32,842 nucleotides of DNA. Origin: Hyphochytrium catenoides (taxonomy: Eukaryota; Sar; Hyphochytriomycetes; Hyphochytriales; Hyphochytriaceae). Shown piece after piece: positions 22,902-32,842 of this stretch. Made by a program: the position numbers and the translations under genes. Under the pieces are notes generated by a model. The model searched no databases. It worked only from the letters and a program-made list of their open reading frames with translations, and was not told the origin of the DNA. Where the stretch lies: positions 1 through 32,842 of the forward strand of contig FLMG01002656.1 of the NCBI GenBank assembly GCA_900088475.1, given 5' to 3'. How positions within the stretch are numbered: the stretch's first letter is position 1; each line of letters opens with the position of its first letter.

Positions 22902-24797
22902 ATGCTTCTCACATCTACGGCCCTCCAACGTAATCACCTCTACGTTGAGCCTCGGGAGAAGCTGTTGATATGTCGCCATCATAGTTGCCAGATGGCTGTC
23001 CTGCCACAGTTGGTATTCAAACATATCAGAACGCGGCACAAGGAGCTCCTTTCTCAATACGGCGCCGTCAAGGACAAAGACCAGATCGAGCTTGATTTGC
23101 GGTGCCTGAGAGTACCTATGAATTCAAGAAGCAAAGAGTTTGAAGACTGGTGGGCTCCTATTTTGAGCAAATACCTTGCCGGGCCACAATCTAGGAACGG
23201 TAGGTTGCCAGCTGTTGAGGGCATTCCGACGACCCAAGGACTCTCTTGCCTCAATTGTCCCATCGATGAACCTTATTTTTGCGCCACCCTCTCAAGCTTC
23301 AGAACCCACCATACTAGACAGCACAGGGGCTTGAAGCCGAAAACAGAAACTGTCACCCTACAAATGCTCTTTAGAGGTACATGGACGCGCTACTTTCCGG
23401 TTATACCAACAACGGAGTCTGGTCAATCAACAAACGCCCAGGAAGCGACTGCACCCGATGCAGCTAATAGGCCGGAAGTCGATACAGACTCGAGTTTGGG
23501 CCCGATAACCGTGGAGATTATGAGTACAGCGGCCCTCAAAGCTCTCCGAGAACAAAATGAAAGGCAAGATGAAGCACTAAATTGGCGAAATAGCCAACTA
23601 CCAGGTTTGGCAGACCAAGACTCACACTCTTCAACAAGCAATCCTTTACCAGGTTCTCCTGTTACCAGTCGAAGTACTGCTAGTGAAGTCATTCCCAACC
23701 GTGCAGGCGTCAGCAGCAATCAACCGCGACCTTTGGGTGCAGCAGCTGGCACTGCCGCTCCTACGGGGCGGATTTATGGCCCTAACTCTTTCAGCCATTG
23801 GATGCTCCGAAAAAAACGTACCAGGGCTTTTGATATCTCCATAGAAGATGTTCCCTTTACCTGGAACCCATACCTTCAAGCTGTTTGCTGTCTGCCTTGC
23901 GCGAGGCTTTGCTTTGATGTCACCTCCGTCCGCAAGCACCTTACAATAAGCCATAAAGTGCCCCTCAGAATTGTGAAGTGGGAAGGAGGCGCAAGCTGGG
24001 CAATCGTGAACGAACTCTTGCCAGAGTCCACGTGGCTGAATGGAGCAGCAGCAGTCGCTCAGAAGACCCTCGTTCTGGGTCGTCCTAGCGGCGATACAAG
24101 CCACCCACAGGAACCTGTCCCTCTAGCACCCCTTCATCGCTGCATCCCTGGCCTCCCAATCCATGAAGGCTTTGCTTGCAAACTCTGCCTTCCGGGTTTT
24201 GCATACGTTTGTAGAGAGAAGGGGCAATTTATAGACCACATTGTAACAGCTCACCACCATCAGGGCCCGCCTACCGAGGTGACAAGCCTAGCTCCGGACC
24301 TGAACAACACAGAAACTGAATTGTGCGACATGTGTGCTGAAGCAGTTAGCGTCCAGAGGATATCCGCTGCCAACAACGCTAGAGGATCAGCCTACTTTGC
24401 GGTCAAGTGCGATTGTAGGCCTCACAGGGTCCTGCTGGCATCTCATCATGATGGGGATAATGAAGAGGCATCAGCTGGAGGAGCGAGAAGTAAACGTCGT
24501 AAGCGGTTACACAAAAAGGGAAAAACAGGAAAGAGTCTGAAAAAGAGGAAAGCCTCCTCAGCCACAGACGCTCGGGCAAGGATGAACGGCCGTGCTATAC
24601 AGAGTTCTGCTGAAGAACGAAGCAAAGGAAGACAGTTAATGAACATAGCGGACTTCCTTTTTAAGGGAACTCAGAAGCTGCGTGAAGAAGAAAATTATCT
24701 ATCGCACTACTTTGGAAGGCTCCACAGGGGAAATGAGAGCATTGAAGTTCGTCTTGAAGCATGGCTTAGAAAGGGTCAGACTGTCTCGCCTCAGTAG
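22902..24797 (+). CDS. intronless protein with two OrsD/DUF3505-type zinc-finger modules
   Basis: An uninterrupted 631-residue frame runs from the first in-frame ATG. Module 1 has finger C24-x4-C29-x11-H41-x4-H46 (LICRHHSCQMAV), a spacer ending PAVEGIPTTQG, and C116-x2-C119 (LSCLNCP) with the histidine end RTHHTRQH. Module 2 repeats the plan: CCLPCARLCFD with RKHLTISH, then PGLPIHEGFACKLCLPGF and DHIVTAHHH. This matches the OrsD (DUF3505) paired C2H2-like pattern, including the 'G(I/L)P...G..C..C' bridge. In fungi such domains are often found in mobile-element or RecQ-type helicase proteins; that link is known for the family, not shown here. A further Cys group (ELCDMCAEA) and a strongly basic stretch (SKRRKRLHKKGKTGKSLKKR), a likely nuclear signal, follow. 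No helicase, nuclease or transposase motif is present. The lack of introns contrasts with its neighbours. Confidence 0.75.
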   Translation: MLLTSTALQRNHLYVEPREKLLICRHHSCQMAVLPQLVFKHIRTRHKELLSQYGAVKDKDQIELDLRCLRVPMNSRSKEFEDWWAPILSKYLAGPQSRNGRLPAVEGIPTTQGLSCLNCPIDEPYFCATLSSFRTHHTRQHRGLKPKTETVTLQMLFRGTWTRYFPVIPTTESGQSTNAQEATAPDAANRPEVDTDSSLGPITVEIMSTAALKALREQNERQDEALNWRNSQLPGLADQDSHSSTSNPLPGSPVTSRSTASEVIPNRAGVSSNQPRPLGAAAGTAAPTGRIYGPNSFSHWMLRKKRTRAFDISIEDVPFTWNPYLQAVCCLPCARLCFDVTSVRKHLTISHKVPLRIVKWEGGASWAIVNELLPESTWLNGAAAVAQKTLVLGRPSGDTSHPQEPVPLAPLHRCIPGLPIHEGFACKLCLPGFAYVCREKGQFIDHIVTAHHHQGPPTEVTSLAPDLNNTETELCDMCAEAVSVQRISAANNARGSAYFAVKCDCRPHRVLLASHHDGDNEEASAGGARSKRRKRLHKKGKTGKSLKKRKASSATDARARMNGRAIQSSAEERSKGRQLMNIADFLFKGTQKLREEENYLSHYFGRLHRGNESIEVRLEAWLRKGQTVSPQ

Positions 24798-25940
24798 GGA
24801 AATAGGTCTATATCTATGGAACATGGCCTCTTCGGAGGTGTTTGAAGTGTTTTGCTTGCAGTCTTATCAGTCTCTCCTCCTATTAACCGAGAAAGAGGTA
24901 ATAGAAGTTAGTTTTGTGGGTGGTGACATCTCCTTTTATTGTCATTTAGCGAGCACATAACCATTGAGGCCAACGCCTCTTATCGGCCGAGCCGTACCTG
25001 GTGCTCTGGACGCCTAGCTGGCTAATGATTTGCAAGAGGGAAACCGACACTGATTTAGGTCTCTCAATAAGAATGAAGATGAACATATGAAGAGCCAACA
25101 AATTAGAGTGAGAAAGGCGCGCGGTTGCGGACAGTAGGAGCTCTATTAGAAGGTGGGAGCCCTGCTCTTAACACCAGGAAGGGGGCTTTAGTAAAGGCCA
25201 TCGAAGTGGAAATTCTTGTTGTGGTCAGACTAACTCGCGGGAAGAATATCGAGCTTGTAAGCCGCGAGTGGATGCAGTTAAGCCATAACCATGAACAAAG
25301 TATATCAGAAGTTATAAGAGAAGAAGAGAGACCATGGACAGACGGTTGAGACCAAGCGACAGGAGAAGAAATGGAAAAGAACGAAGGTTGAGCCAGAAGA
25401 AGAAGGGAAACGAAGGCAACACCACCACGACATAATGAGGACCAATAGTTGGGGAAAGAACGATGTAAGATACACATACTAGGAGCGCCGGTGTTGGTAC
25501 ATAGAAGAGCGTAAGTAAGAGAGACAGGCAAGGATTCCCCACGTCCTAGGCAACGAGGATAGAGAGAATGGAAAAGGATCAAGATAAACAATGTTCCAAA
25601 GAAGCCTGCTGAAGAGCTTTCGAGGGCCATGATCAAGGCATAAATGGACGACGGAGAGTTGGGGCAATATGGGGAAGGGAGCCGGAAGAGCAATGGATAC
25701 AGAACGAAAGAGGAAAAGAGTGGGATGACGCGATAACCTTGATGTCCTACTACTCATCCTACACAGCCAAGCGCCAGGTGTCTAGATACTGTCCGTCCCA
25801 CTCTGATCAGCTAATAATAGAGAAGCCTGTTCTGGCGAAGTACGTATCAATTATTACTGCTCACTACTTACTGCTTCTAAGCTACACTAATATAACCTTT
25901 TTTTTTTATTGATGGCTGTATGGGTGGTGAGGCCTCCAGT
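24798..25940. other. gene-poor region, no supported gene
   Basis: Long minus-strand frames (25103-25693 and 25479-25757) are hydrophobic Leu/Ser/Phe-rich readings of a purine-rich plus strand and lack ATG at their start. A plus-strand frame at 25125-25349 (GALLEGGSPALNTRKGALV) is moderately protein-like but has no ATG, motif or splice partner. It could be a decayed element. Confidence 0.45.
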
Positions 25941-26040
25941 GAGGTTACATTGACACCGCCCCCTTGGGGAGCCCTGCCACTTTACACTATTATAATTATT
26001 GTCGAAGCTAGGACAGCCGGGAGGCGGTGTTAGTGACATT
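25941..26040. repeat. imperfect inverted repeat
   Basis: CATTGACACCGCCCCC (about 25948-25963) is matched, with mismatches, by the reverse complement of GGGAGGCGGTGTTAGTG (26019-26035), separated by about 55 bp. A 10-T run lies just outside at 25899-25908. The layout recalls a short inverted-repeat element, but no target-site duplication was found. Confidence 0.35.
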
Positions 26041-28871
26041 GAACAAGAAAACGCTATATGAAGAGCATGGGCTCATTGCTAGTGGTGCGAAGGGATGCTA
26101 TGCTACTACGATGCTGTGCTGGTGATGATAGGAGCTAATTGTTGGCAATGGATGGGCCAACGTTCAACCCCGCCGCATCATCGCACCCAGGAAAACCTAA
26201 CGTCCTTCACATTCTCTCCACCTCCCTGATGTCATCTTCAGCCATACAAGTAACTAGTAAGCGCACTACGCGATTGGTCACCCAGACAGACGTGATCTCT
26301 CTGTTCTACTGTTGACTGTTGTCTGCCTTTCTCCTTTCGACAAAAATCCTATTCTCAAGTCTTTTGAGCCATTCCTCTGTAGTGTGCTACTCAAAAGCTC
26401 TGCACGTGATCTCGAGTGGTCAGCATGATGCTGCTTCATCAACGAAGCCCAGTAGACAATTAGTGTGTGCGGGCTGCAGCAGCTCTATCTCTTCGTCTAC
26501 GTTCAAAAAGTTCTGGCTGTTCGTCTTTTCCATCGTCGCACCACGCGGTAGTACTGCTTTCAGTGTTTCTCAGTGCGACTCCTCACAACATCCCCTCATC
26601 TCCTTCCCCGCTGCCTAGCATATTGTGTAAGCACGAACATGGCTCGTGATGCCAGACAGATGTACTGGGTTTCAGTCTTGTCATGAGGGACAGGAGGCTA
26701 CTAGCCGAACAGCATCCTCCGCATACTGACCAAGCGAAAGCAGCTCTTCTTCGGGTCTTCCTTCTCTTTTAGTGACAAATCGCATTATCTGACTAACTTT
26801 TTGACCCCATTCTAATCTTCATCATGTCTTCTCAGACTATTCAGTTTCCCTCATCAAGGCCTGTCCGCCGGTCGATAACTTGTCCCAGGGAAGTCAATTG
26901 TGACGCGCGATCGGGCGGTTGATGTTCACTCCTTTTTCTCAACCCCAAAAGACCACTAAGCGGACCATCATGCGTACCGAGATAGAGCAGCTCTCTCCCT
27001 CTCCCTTCTTCAATGATCCTGTTACCTCGTGGTCCATTCCATTCAATTTTTCAGCTTCCGCTTACACCGCTTTGGAGCTGATGACATACTCAAAGAAGGA
27101 AGAACGGGGGACGTCGCTGGTGCTGCGCGAATCGTTTGCGGACGTTCAGTATTTTCAAGCTGCTGGTTTGCACAAAAAAGCAACTATGTAAAGTGGGTGC
27201 TTTTTTCCTGAGTGAGGGGAGCTCTCCCCATCTGATCTTTCCTTTCTCCTCCACAGTTTGCTGCGTTGGTTATTCCGACCCAAGTTCGTCCTTTATGTCT
27301 TTCTTGAGGAGGGTTACTACTACACATCCCCATCACCGGCAGCTCTCCGGCTGAACACATGCTGGGAAGAAGGAGGAGAGACCTAATAAGTCGAGCATGC
27401 TTGAGCAGCTGGTTCACCTTTTTCACTCATCAGCAGCCCGAGGCGACTAACGGACGGCATGCTTGCAAAAAAGACGATGTGCAGACGACAGAGCTCTACA
27501 CCTCTTCGCGTTGACTGTTTTGTTGTCCTTATTCTGTCTCAGGTTATCTAGTGCAATTTCCAGTCTTATTCGCTAACTATTCTCCCTGTACATTGCCATC
27601 TATAAGGAAGGTATCTTTCTGAGGGACACTTCTCTTCGATTTCCTGCTTTAAGGCCCAAGCAAGACACTTTGAAATCAATAGGGTTAGCCTGACCCCCTG
27701 CTGATGCATGCCCAGTACTTAACCATCTGCTGCAGGAGGCTTCTATTAGATCGGAGGACTACTTGTCTAGCAAGAGATGAAGTACAGAGGTTAGCTCTTT
27801 CCCCTTGGTGCTCTGACCATTCTGTCCCTGTATGTCATAACTGCCTGCTTTTGCCTAAAGAAAAAAAATATCTAGGTAGTTGGACTCGGCCTTACTTCTG
27901 ACTAGGATCAAGATGATGTCGATGCCCGCCTTGGTTTATTATCGAATCACCTGCGTTCATCACTATTTCTATCTCTTACTAGAATATCCATCAAGCCGTT
28001 GCCGAGTTGATTCTTTATTAGTCAACACTCTGTTATTAGCGCCCGTTCTCTCCTTGTGCTTCCGTTTGTGTGGACTTCTATACGGCGGTGGCTCTTCTTA
28101 GCGTAGGATGACCCTGTCGCAGGGCCAGCGCTACTTCTTCTGACTATTGTTATTCTGAAAATCAAGAGGTGCGGCAAAGAACTTCATGGACAGAGTCAAG
28201 AGACTAAAATAGGGGGGACCCAGAATAAAGAACGCTCTTGCATATAGGGACTTTCTGCAAGCAGAAAAAGAGACTCGTAAGAGAAGAAAGCGGTAGCCAC
28301 TAGAAGATGAAGAATCAGGTTATCATAGACAATCGTGACAAGTGGCGCGGAGGGAGCAGCTCTCCGGAACTATGGGCTGATTCAATGCTGGCGTTTCCTG
28401 ATTGGCAGGACACGTATTTCGTGCTCGTAGCTGCCCTTCACCCCATGTTTTTATTACTCTCCACAGCTTTTTCTGTGTCTCTTTCTTCACACCGCCTGTT
28501 CGGAGTCACAGTGACATGCTCTGGACACCTATTATCTCTTGTTGGAATCCCCGCTAATTTATAATCTAGATCATCAGATAAGTGTAGTTCGTTTCTCTCA
28601 TAACAAATCTCAGTCCTCCATGGTAAATGAATGAAGCCTAGCCTAAAAAGAAAGTGGACGGAAGAGAATAAAAGTATGAGGTGAGTCTGAATAAGCTTCT
28701 TATGGCAAAGCCATCGTCGCGTCAGAGGTGGGGCGAGGGCCAAACGCAGGAAAGCAGGAGCAGAGACAGCTTTAGCAGGAATCTCAAGCAGTTAATCGGG
28801 ACGGAGAAGAGATCTGTTCTTCCCAAAGGGCTTCAGGCAAGGGACGAGGAATCAAGACCCAACATACATAC
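26041..28871. other. subtelomeric region, no confident gene
   Basis: Several short open frames exist, none with a motif or a consistent splice chain. The most protein-like is 26922-27191 on plus, with an ATG start (89 residues; MRTEIEQLSPSPFFNDPVTS near its middle). Another is 28307-28564 on plus (ATG; MKNQVIIDNRDKWRGGSSS). These could be small genes or remnants. A hairpin, CCCTG-tcg-CAGGG, lies at about 28112-28124. Nothing else was recognised. Confidence 0.3.
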
Positions 28872-28938
28872 CATCGGGATTATCTCCAGTTGCCTTTGCA
28901 ATGAACTCCACCTTCTCGTCTCCGATGTTGGAGAAATT
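28872..28938 (-). pseudogene. orphan exon-like fragment
   Basis: A 67-bp minus-strand segment has an acceptor (gcttacgattag) and strong donor (gtatgt). It reads NFSNIGDEKVEFIAKATGDN in one frame, which looks like conserved protein. No partner exon in phase was found nearby. A second candidate lies at about 29190-29306 on minus after the acceptor tttctttgtctgccag (NIDLAILCFSHNFIDD). Together they may be the remains of one gene broken in the subtelomere. The family is not recognised. Confidence 0.3.
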
Positions 28939-30339
28939 CTAATCGTAAGCTAATGCCAACAAATAGCTAGAAAACGCGATAGAGGAAGATAAACAGGGAA
29001 AGAACTCGGAGGCCGAAGAGAGCAAGAACTATTGAAGTGAATGAAGAACCCAGAGGGAGAAATAAATAAGAAGAGCCACAGAGTTATCAAGGAGAAGACA
29101 GACGAGGAGGGTGAACAGTATTAGCAGGTCCCCTCCATATTAGAAGTCCTGCCGAGGCAATTCTTGGTCTTCTAACGATACCACCCAGGAGACACAAAAG
29201 CTGTCTTCTTTTCTTTCTTTCTTTTTCTCTATTCCTCCTCGCTCCTTCCAGTGCTCCTTGATGTCTTTCTCCTTTGAGTCTCTATCGTCGATGAAATTGT
29301 GAGAGAAGCAGAGGATCGCGAGATCTATATTTCTGGCAGACAAAGAAATCGACAGACGTTAGTAGAGCATCAATTGCGATGCAAGCCCCTCCTCTCCCTC
29401 TCTCTTCTGTTTCTCCTATTCCTCGACCAGGTTTATACATAATTTAAATACGGCGACACTCCATCTATCCACCCTTCTTCCTCCAGTCATCCTCGGCCCA
29501 CATGCCTGACGCTTGTCACCGGGAGGGAGGTTGCAAAGAAGTGAAGAGGGATAAAAGATGCATGAGTAGACCGATAAAAACGATGATGCAAGCGTAGATT
29601 AAGAAACAAAGGAGTATAAAAAAGCGTCTCTTTTCCCTTAAGCAAGGCACGGAGCATGCTCGATGCGCCAGCTCCCGCTTCTTCTCCCCTACTGCCTCCT
29701 TTTTCTATACCCGCAGGAAAGATATAAGTAGGAGTGAAGGACATTCCCAGCAGGAAAGATAGAAGTAGAAGTGAGGGGCTGTAGTATGTAAGAAGAGTGA
29801 GTCCATGGGTTTAGCTAAGTCTTCGCTTCGGCTGGCCAGACCTCAGCTCCGACAAAGCTCTGCAGAGGAAGACTTCTAAGGCGACTCTAAGGACTTTTCT
29901 CTTAGATCGAACTTTATTGACTGATTTACATTGTGAGTAGAAGCAAACCGATCTCAGGAAGAGCAGAGAGAGGAGGGAGAGAAGGAATAGAACTAGAGAT
30001 GAGAGCAGCCTCCTTCGTAGCAAGCGCTACGCTGATAGCCAACCATTGGCCCAGGAGACTGGGACTACCCATCCTCGTCGGCTAGTTCCTCTAAAGGCCG
30101 CAGCGCTCTCGCCAGCGCCTTCTCCTATCCACCTCCTGGACCCAGCGCTAGCTCCAAGAGATAACCGAGAGCTTGTAGTTCAGAGGAGTATATGGTACTA
30201 CTACACGGAGTATTCACATATAACAGGGGCAGTCGAGCGTTAGTTGAAATACTAGAGTGCGGGCAGTGAATGGCACGTAGAAGGGACCAGAACAGTCAAC
30301 GAGATGGGAAAGCAAAGTAAAGTATGAAAAACTAGTAAA
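28939..30339. other. purine-rich subtelomeric DNA
   Basis: No supported gene. The sequence has many AAG/GAG runs and a TTTCTTTC tract around 29208-29228. A plus-strand frame at 30046-30243 (Pro/Ala-rich, then RSIWYYYTEYSHITGAVER) lacks an ATG and any recognised motif. Confidence 0.4.
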
Positions 30340-31480
30340 AGAGGAATGACGACGCAGCTGTCACCAGGGTAAAAGTGAGATACAGACGATGACGGGAAGA
30401 AGGAGTGTAGAGAAAGAACAACAAAAGGGACTTGTACAGAGGACAAAGTTGGAGGAAAGCGGTACAGAGAAGCAGGAACGGGGACATAGGAGTGAGGGAC
30501 AGAGACTTGGAATCTTGTGTATAACTGATAAGCTTGTACGTCAGGCGCAAAGAATTCAACAAGCGGACGAGAAATGACCAAATTAGCATTTTAGAGGTTA
30601 GGAAAGAGAGTCGAAGAGCAGATGGTAATTCTAAAAAAGAGAGATAAAGACGAACATGAACGGAGAGAAAGAGCATCAGAAAGGATGGTGCAGAGGAGGG
30701 TGGTCGCGAGAATGTGCCGAGTGAAGCAGGCGCTGGGAAGTGGAGTGAACGACAAAAAGGTGAGATATCGAAGAAAGGGTGAGGAACATGTAGGTGAGGA
30801 GCAAAAAAGTCAAGCGAACGGAAATGACAAAATGAGCAATCTAAAGGCTGGGACAAAAGCGAATAGAAGAGCAGTTTCTAATCGGAAGAAAGAGAGATGA
30901 AGACGAAGAGCAGCAGGGAGAGGAAGCATCAGAAATGGGGTGGTACAGAGGACGAAGTTCGTGAGAATAAGCCGAGTGAAGCAGGAGCGGGGAAGTAGGA
31001 GTTAACTGACACAACGTAAAGTATTAGAGAAGGAGTGGAAAGCATATAGGAGGAGTGGGAAGCATATAGCAGAGGAGCAAAGGAATAGAGCGGACGAAAG
31101 AACAGAGAGGAAGGTTTTTAGAAGGTAGGATAGACAATGAGAAAGCAATTTAGGAAGAACAACTCATGAAGGACGAAAAGCAAAGGAGGCAAAGAACACC
31201 AAGAAGATTTGTATAAAGGACACAGTTCGCGAGAAGGGAGAGAGAAATGGTGGAGAAGAGGGAGAGATATTCGAGTTGGGGGAGTAGGTATGTAGGGGCA
31301 ATTTGTAGGGAGAATCGCAGGTTAGGAAAAGAATGAGAGAGCAAATGCTAACCAGGAGAGAGAGATACAGAGGAAGACCAAGGAAAAGAAAAAGCATCAA
31401 AAAGGATTTATACCGAGGTAGAAGTTAGCGTTAGCGTGTATAAGGATAGTGAAGCAGAGCGTGGACGTAGGAGCGAGGAG
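30340..31480 (+). repeat. degenerate purine-rich repeats of about 240 bp
   Basis: Related blocks recur at roughly 240-bp spacing. GAAATGACCAAATTAGCA (about 30570) is echoed by GAAATGACAAAATGAGCA (about 30821). GCATCAGAAAGGATGGTGCA (about 30673) is echoed at about 30927 (GCATCAGAAATGGGGTGGTA) and 31396 (GCATCAAAAAGGATTTATA). GTGAAGCAGG-type segments recur near 30721, 30976 and 31449. The plus strand is over-rich in A and G. Long minus-strand frames here (for example 30332-30856) are Leu/Ser/Phe-rich shadows of this bias. Confidence 0.65.
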
Positions 31481-31564
31481 ACAGAAATTGATGAGTACTG
31501 GAGTAAATGTAAGAAGCATGCGGACAGGAGCAAAAAATCACCCGGACAAGGATAGGATAAAGGG

Positions 31565-32778
31565 AGCATTAGGGTCATGGCAGGAGGTTACGGCAGCAAT
31601 TTTAATGGCCCCAAGTTATAGCAGCGGGTTATGGCAGCGGATTATGAAAGGGTTGCGGGTTAGTGAAAGGGCAGTGAGATAGGAAAACCGCAGCGGCTAA
31701 GTAGGAGAATAGCAGCAGGCGTTAGGAAGAAAGCAGCGATGAGGAAAAGGGCAGCAGCCGTCGGTGGCAGGGATGGAAAGCAGTGGTTTATGGCGGGGGG
31801 TTATAGCGGAGGGTTATGGCGGAGGGACATGGTAGCGGTTTATGGCAGCGGTTTATTGCGGCAGTTATGGCAGCGGTTTATTGCAGCAGTTATGGCAGCA
31901 GTTATGGCAGCGGTTTATGGCAGCGGTTTATGGCAGTGGTTTATGGCAGGGGTTTATAGCAGCCGCTTATGGCAGCGGTTTACGGCAAAAGGTTAGTTTA
32001 TAGCAGCGATTTACAGCAGTAATTGATGGCGAAGAGTAATGGTAGCGGTTTATGGCAGTGCTTTATGGAAGCGGTTCATAACCACGGGATATGGCAGCGG
32101 ATTAGGGCAGTAGTTGGTGGGAAGGGGGTATCGGCAGCAGGTCGTGACAGCGAGCTAGTGGAGCGATTAGAGGAGTCGGTTATGGTAGCGGGAGAGACCA
32201 GTCTTTTAGGATTAGTGGTAAGGACAGCGGGTTAGGATAGGGGTTTGGGACAGCAGGTTAAGCCAGCGGGACGTGGTAGCGGGTAATGGTAGCGGGATAC
32301 GGCGGTGGATAAGGGCAGCAGCTAGGGCAGCGGGTTAGGGCAGCGGATAGCGGTAATAGGAGATTAGGGTTATGGCAGCGGTTTATGACAGCGATTTAAG
32401 GCAGCGGTTTGTGGTGGTAGCGGTTATGGCAGCAGTGTATGGCAACGGGATATGGCAGCGGTATATGGAAGCGGTTAGTGGGGAACGGTATCGGCAGCAG
32501 ATTGTGGCAGCGGGTTAATACAGCGGTTAAAGCATTGGCTTAGGGCAGTGGAATCAGGCGATGGATTATAAAAGCAGGTTAGGGCAGCGGTTAGGGTTAG
32601 GGCAGCGGGCTAGAGCAGCGGGATATGGACAGCGGGTTAGGGCAGCGGGATAGGGTTAGAACAGGGTTAGGGCAGGGGTTTAGGGCAGCGGGTTAGGGCA
32701 GGGGGTTAGAGCAGCGGGTTAGAGCAGCGGGTTAGGGCAGCGGGTTAGGGCAGCGAGTTAGGGCAGCGGGTTAGGGCA
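31565..32778 (+). repeat. 13-bp telomere-like subtelomeric minisatellite
   Basis: About 1.2 kb is built from a 13-bp unit. On the left the common form is TTTATGGCAGCGG, heavily mutated. To the right it becomes TTAGGGCAGCGGG, nearly perfect in the last 110 bp (32670-32778). Each right-hand unit contains one TTAGGG. The G-rich strand reads left to right, the direction expected if the telomere is to the right. Open frames across it (with GSGLWQ repeats) follow from the repeat and are not taken as genes. Confidence 0.9.
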
Positions 32779-32842
32779 CCTAACCTTATTGGCGGCGGTA
32801 GCCACCAGGGTCTACCAGATCGTCTTAACATTAAGTTAGGCC
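32779..32842. other. unique sequence after the array
   Basis: The 13-bp array stops abruptly at about 32778 and 64 bp of non-repetitive sequence follow to the window edge. It begins with CCTAACC, a short inverted copy of the telomere-like motif. The array is therefore not the terminal telomere itself. Confidence 0.6.

Noticed and set aside
25103-25693. 196-codon minus-strand frame, hydrophobic, membrane-protein-like
   Set aside because: It has no ATG at its start. Composition (Leu, Ser, Phe, Pro) is what a purine-rich opposite strand gives. No motif.
30332-30856. 174-codon minus-strand frame resembling a membrane protein
   Set aside because: It lies inside the degenerate purine-rich repeat; the apparent hydrophobic pattern follows from pyrimidine bias on that strand.
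31739-31996. Plus-strand frame with GSGLWQ repeats
   Set aside because: It is the 13-bp minisatellite read in one frame. The period is not a multiple of three, and the frame is not maintained along the array.

Overview
This is a piece of an intron-rich eukaryotic (protist-like) genome. Genes are split into many small exons by GT-AG introns, mostly about 43-190 bp. There are no bacterial operon features, and the right end is subtelomeric satellite DNA. Reading frame and splice phase agree across long exon chains, so four large genes can be modelled with confidence and several smaller ones in part. Lineage cannot be fixed from the sequence. The mix of a PH-fused CaMKK-like kinase, a cytosolic-type terminal uridylyltransferase, an animal-type [2Fe-2S] ferrochelatase and very short introns would suit a unicellular alveolate or stramenopile, but that is inference.

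Layout. Positions 1-820 hold a small plus-strand gene of unknown function, and 1212-1981 the 3' exons of an unknown minus-strand gene. Positions 2843-3966 (minus) encode a METTL21-type (family 16) lysine methyltransferase. A purine-rich (GA)n region separates it from a divergent plus-strand gene of at least 18 exons (4916-9512), a PH domain fused to a CaMKK-like kinase. A coiled-coil gene (9595-10142, minus) converges on the kinase with only 82 bp between stop codons. Divergent from it is a 25-exon plus-strand gene (10549-16861) for an RGG-rich protein with a SKICH-like beta-sandwich and a TUTase/poly(A)-polymerase catalytic core. Its last exon is duplicated in tandem, giving a possible alternative C-terminus (16968-17134). 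A minus-strand gene of unknown function (17334-18389) converges on it. Then come a 49-bp minisatellite (18590-19200), a complete 10-exon ferrochelatase gene (19687-21910, minus) and a divergent, intronless plus-strand gene (22902-24797) with two tandem OrsD/DUF3505-type zinc-finger modules.

From about 24800 rightwards gene content collapses: an inverted repeat, orphan exon-like fragments, about 1.1 kb of degenerate purine-rich repeats of roughly 240 bp, and about 1.2 kb of a 13-bp telomere-like minisatellite (consensus TTAGGGCAGCGGG) that becomes more regular to the right. The G-rich strand runs left to right, so the chromosome end probably lies beyond the right edge.

The genes do not form one pathway: heme synthesis, Ca2+/lipid signalling, RNA tailing and protein methylation lie side by side as ordinary chromosomal genes. 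The most unusual items are the two multidomain fusions (PH-CaMKK; RGG-SKICH-like-TUTase), the duplicated terminal exon, and the subtelomeric intronless OrsD-type gene.
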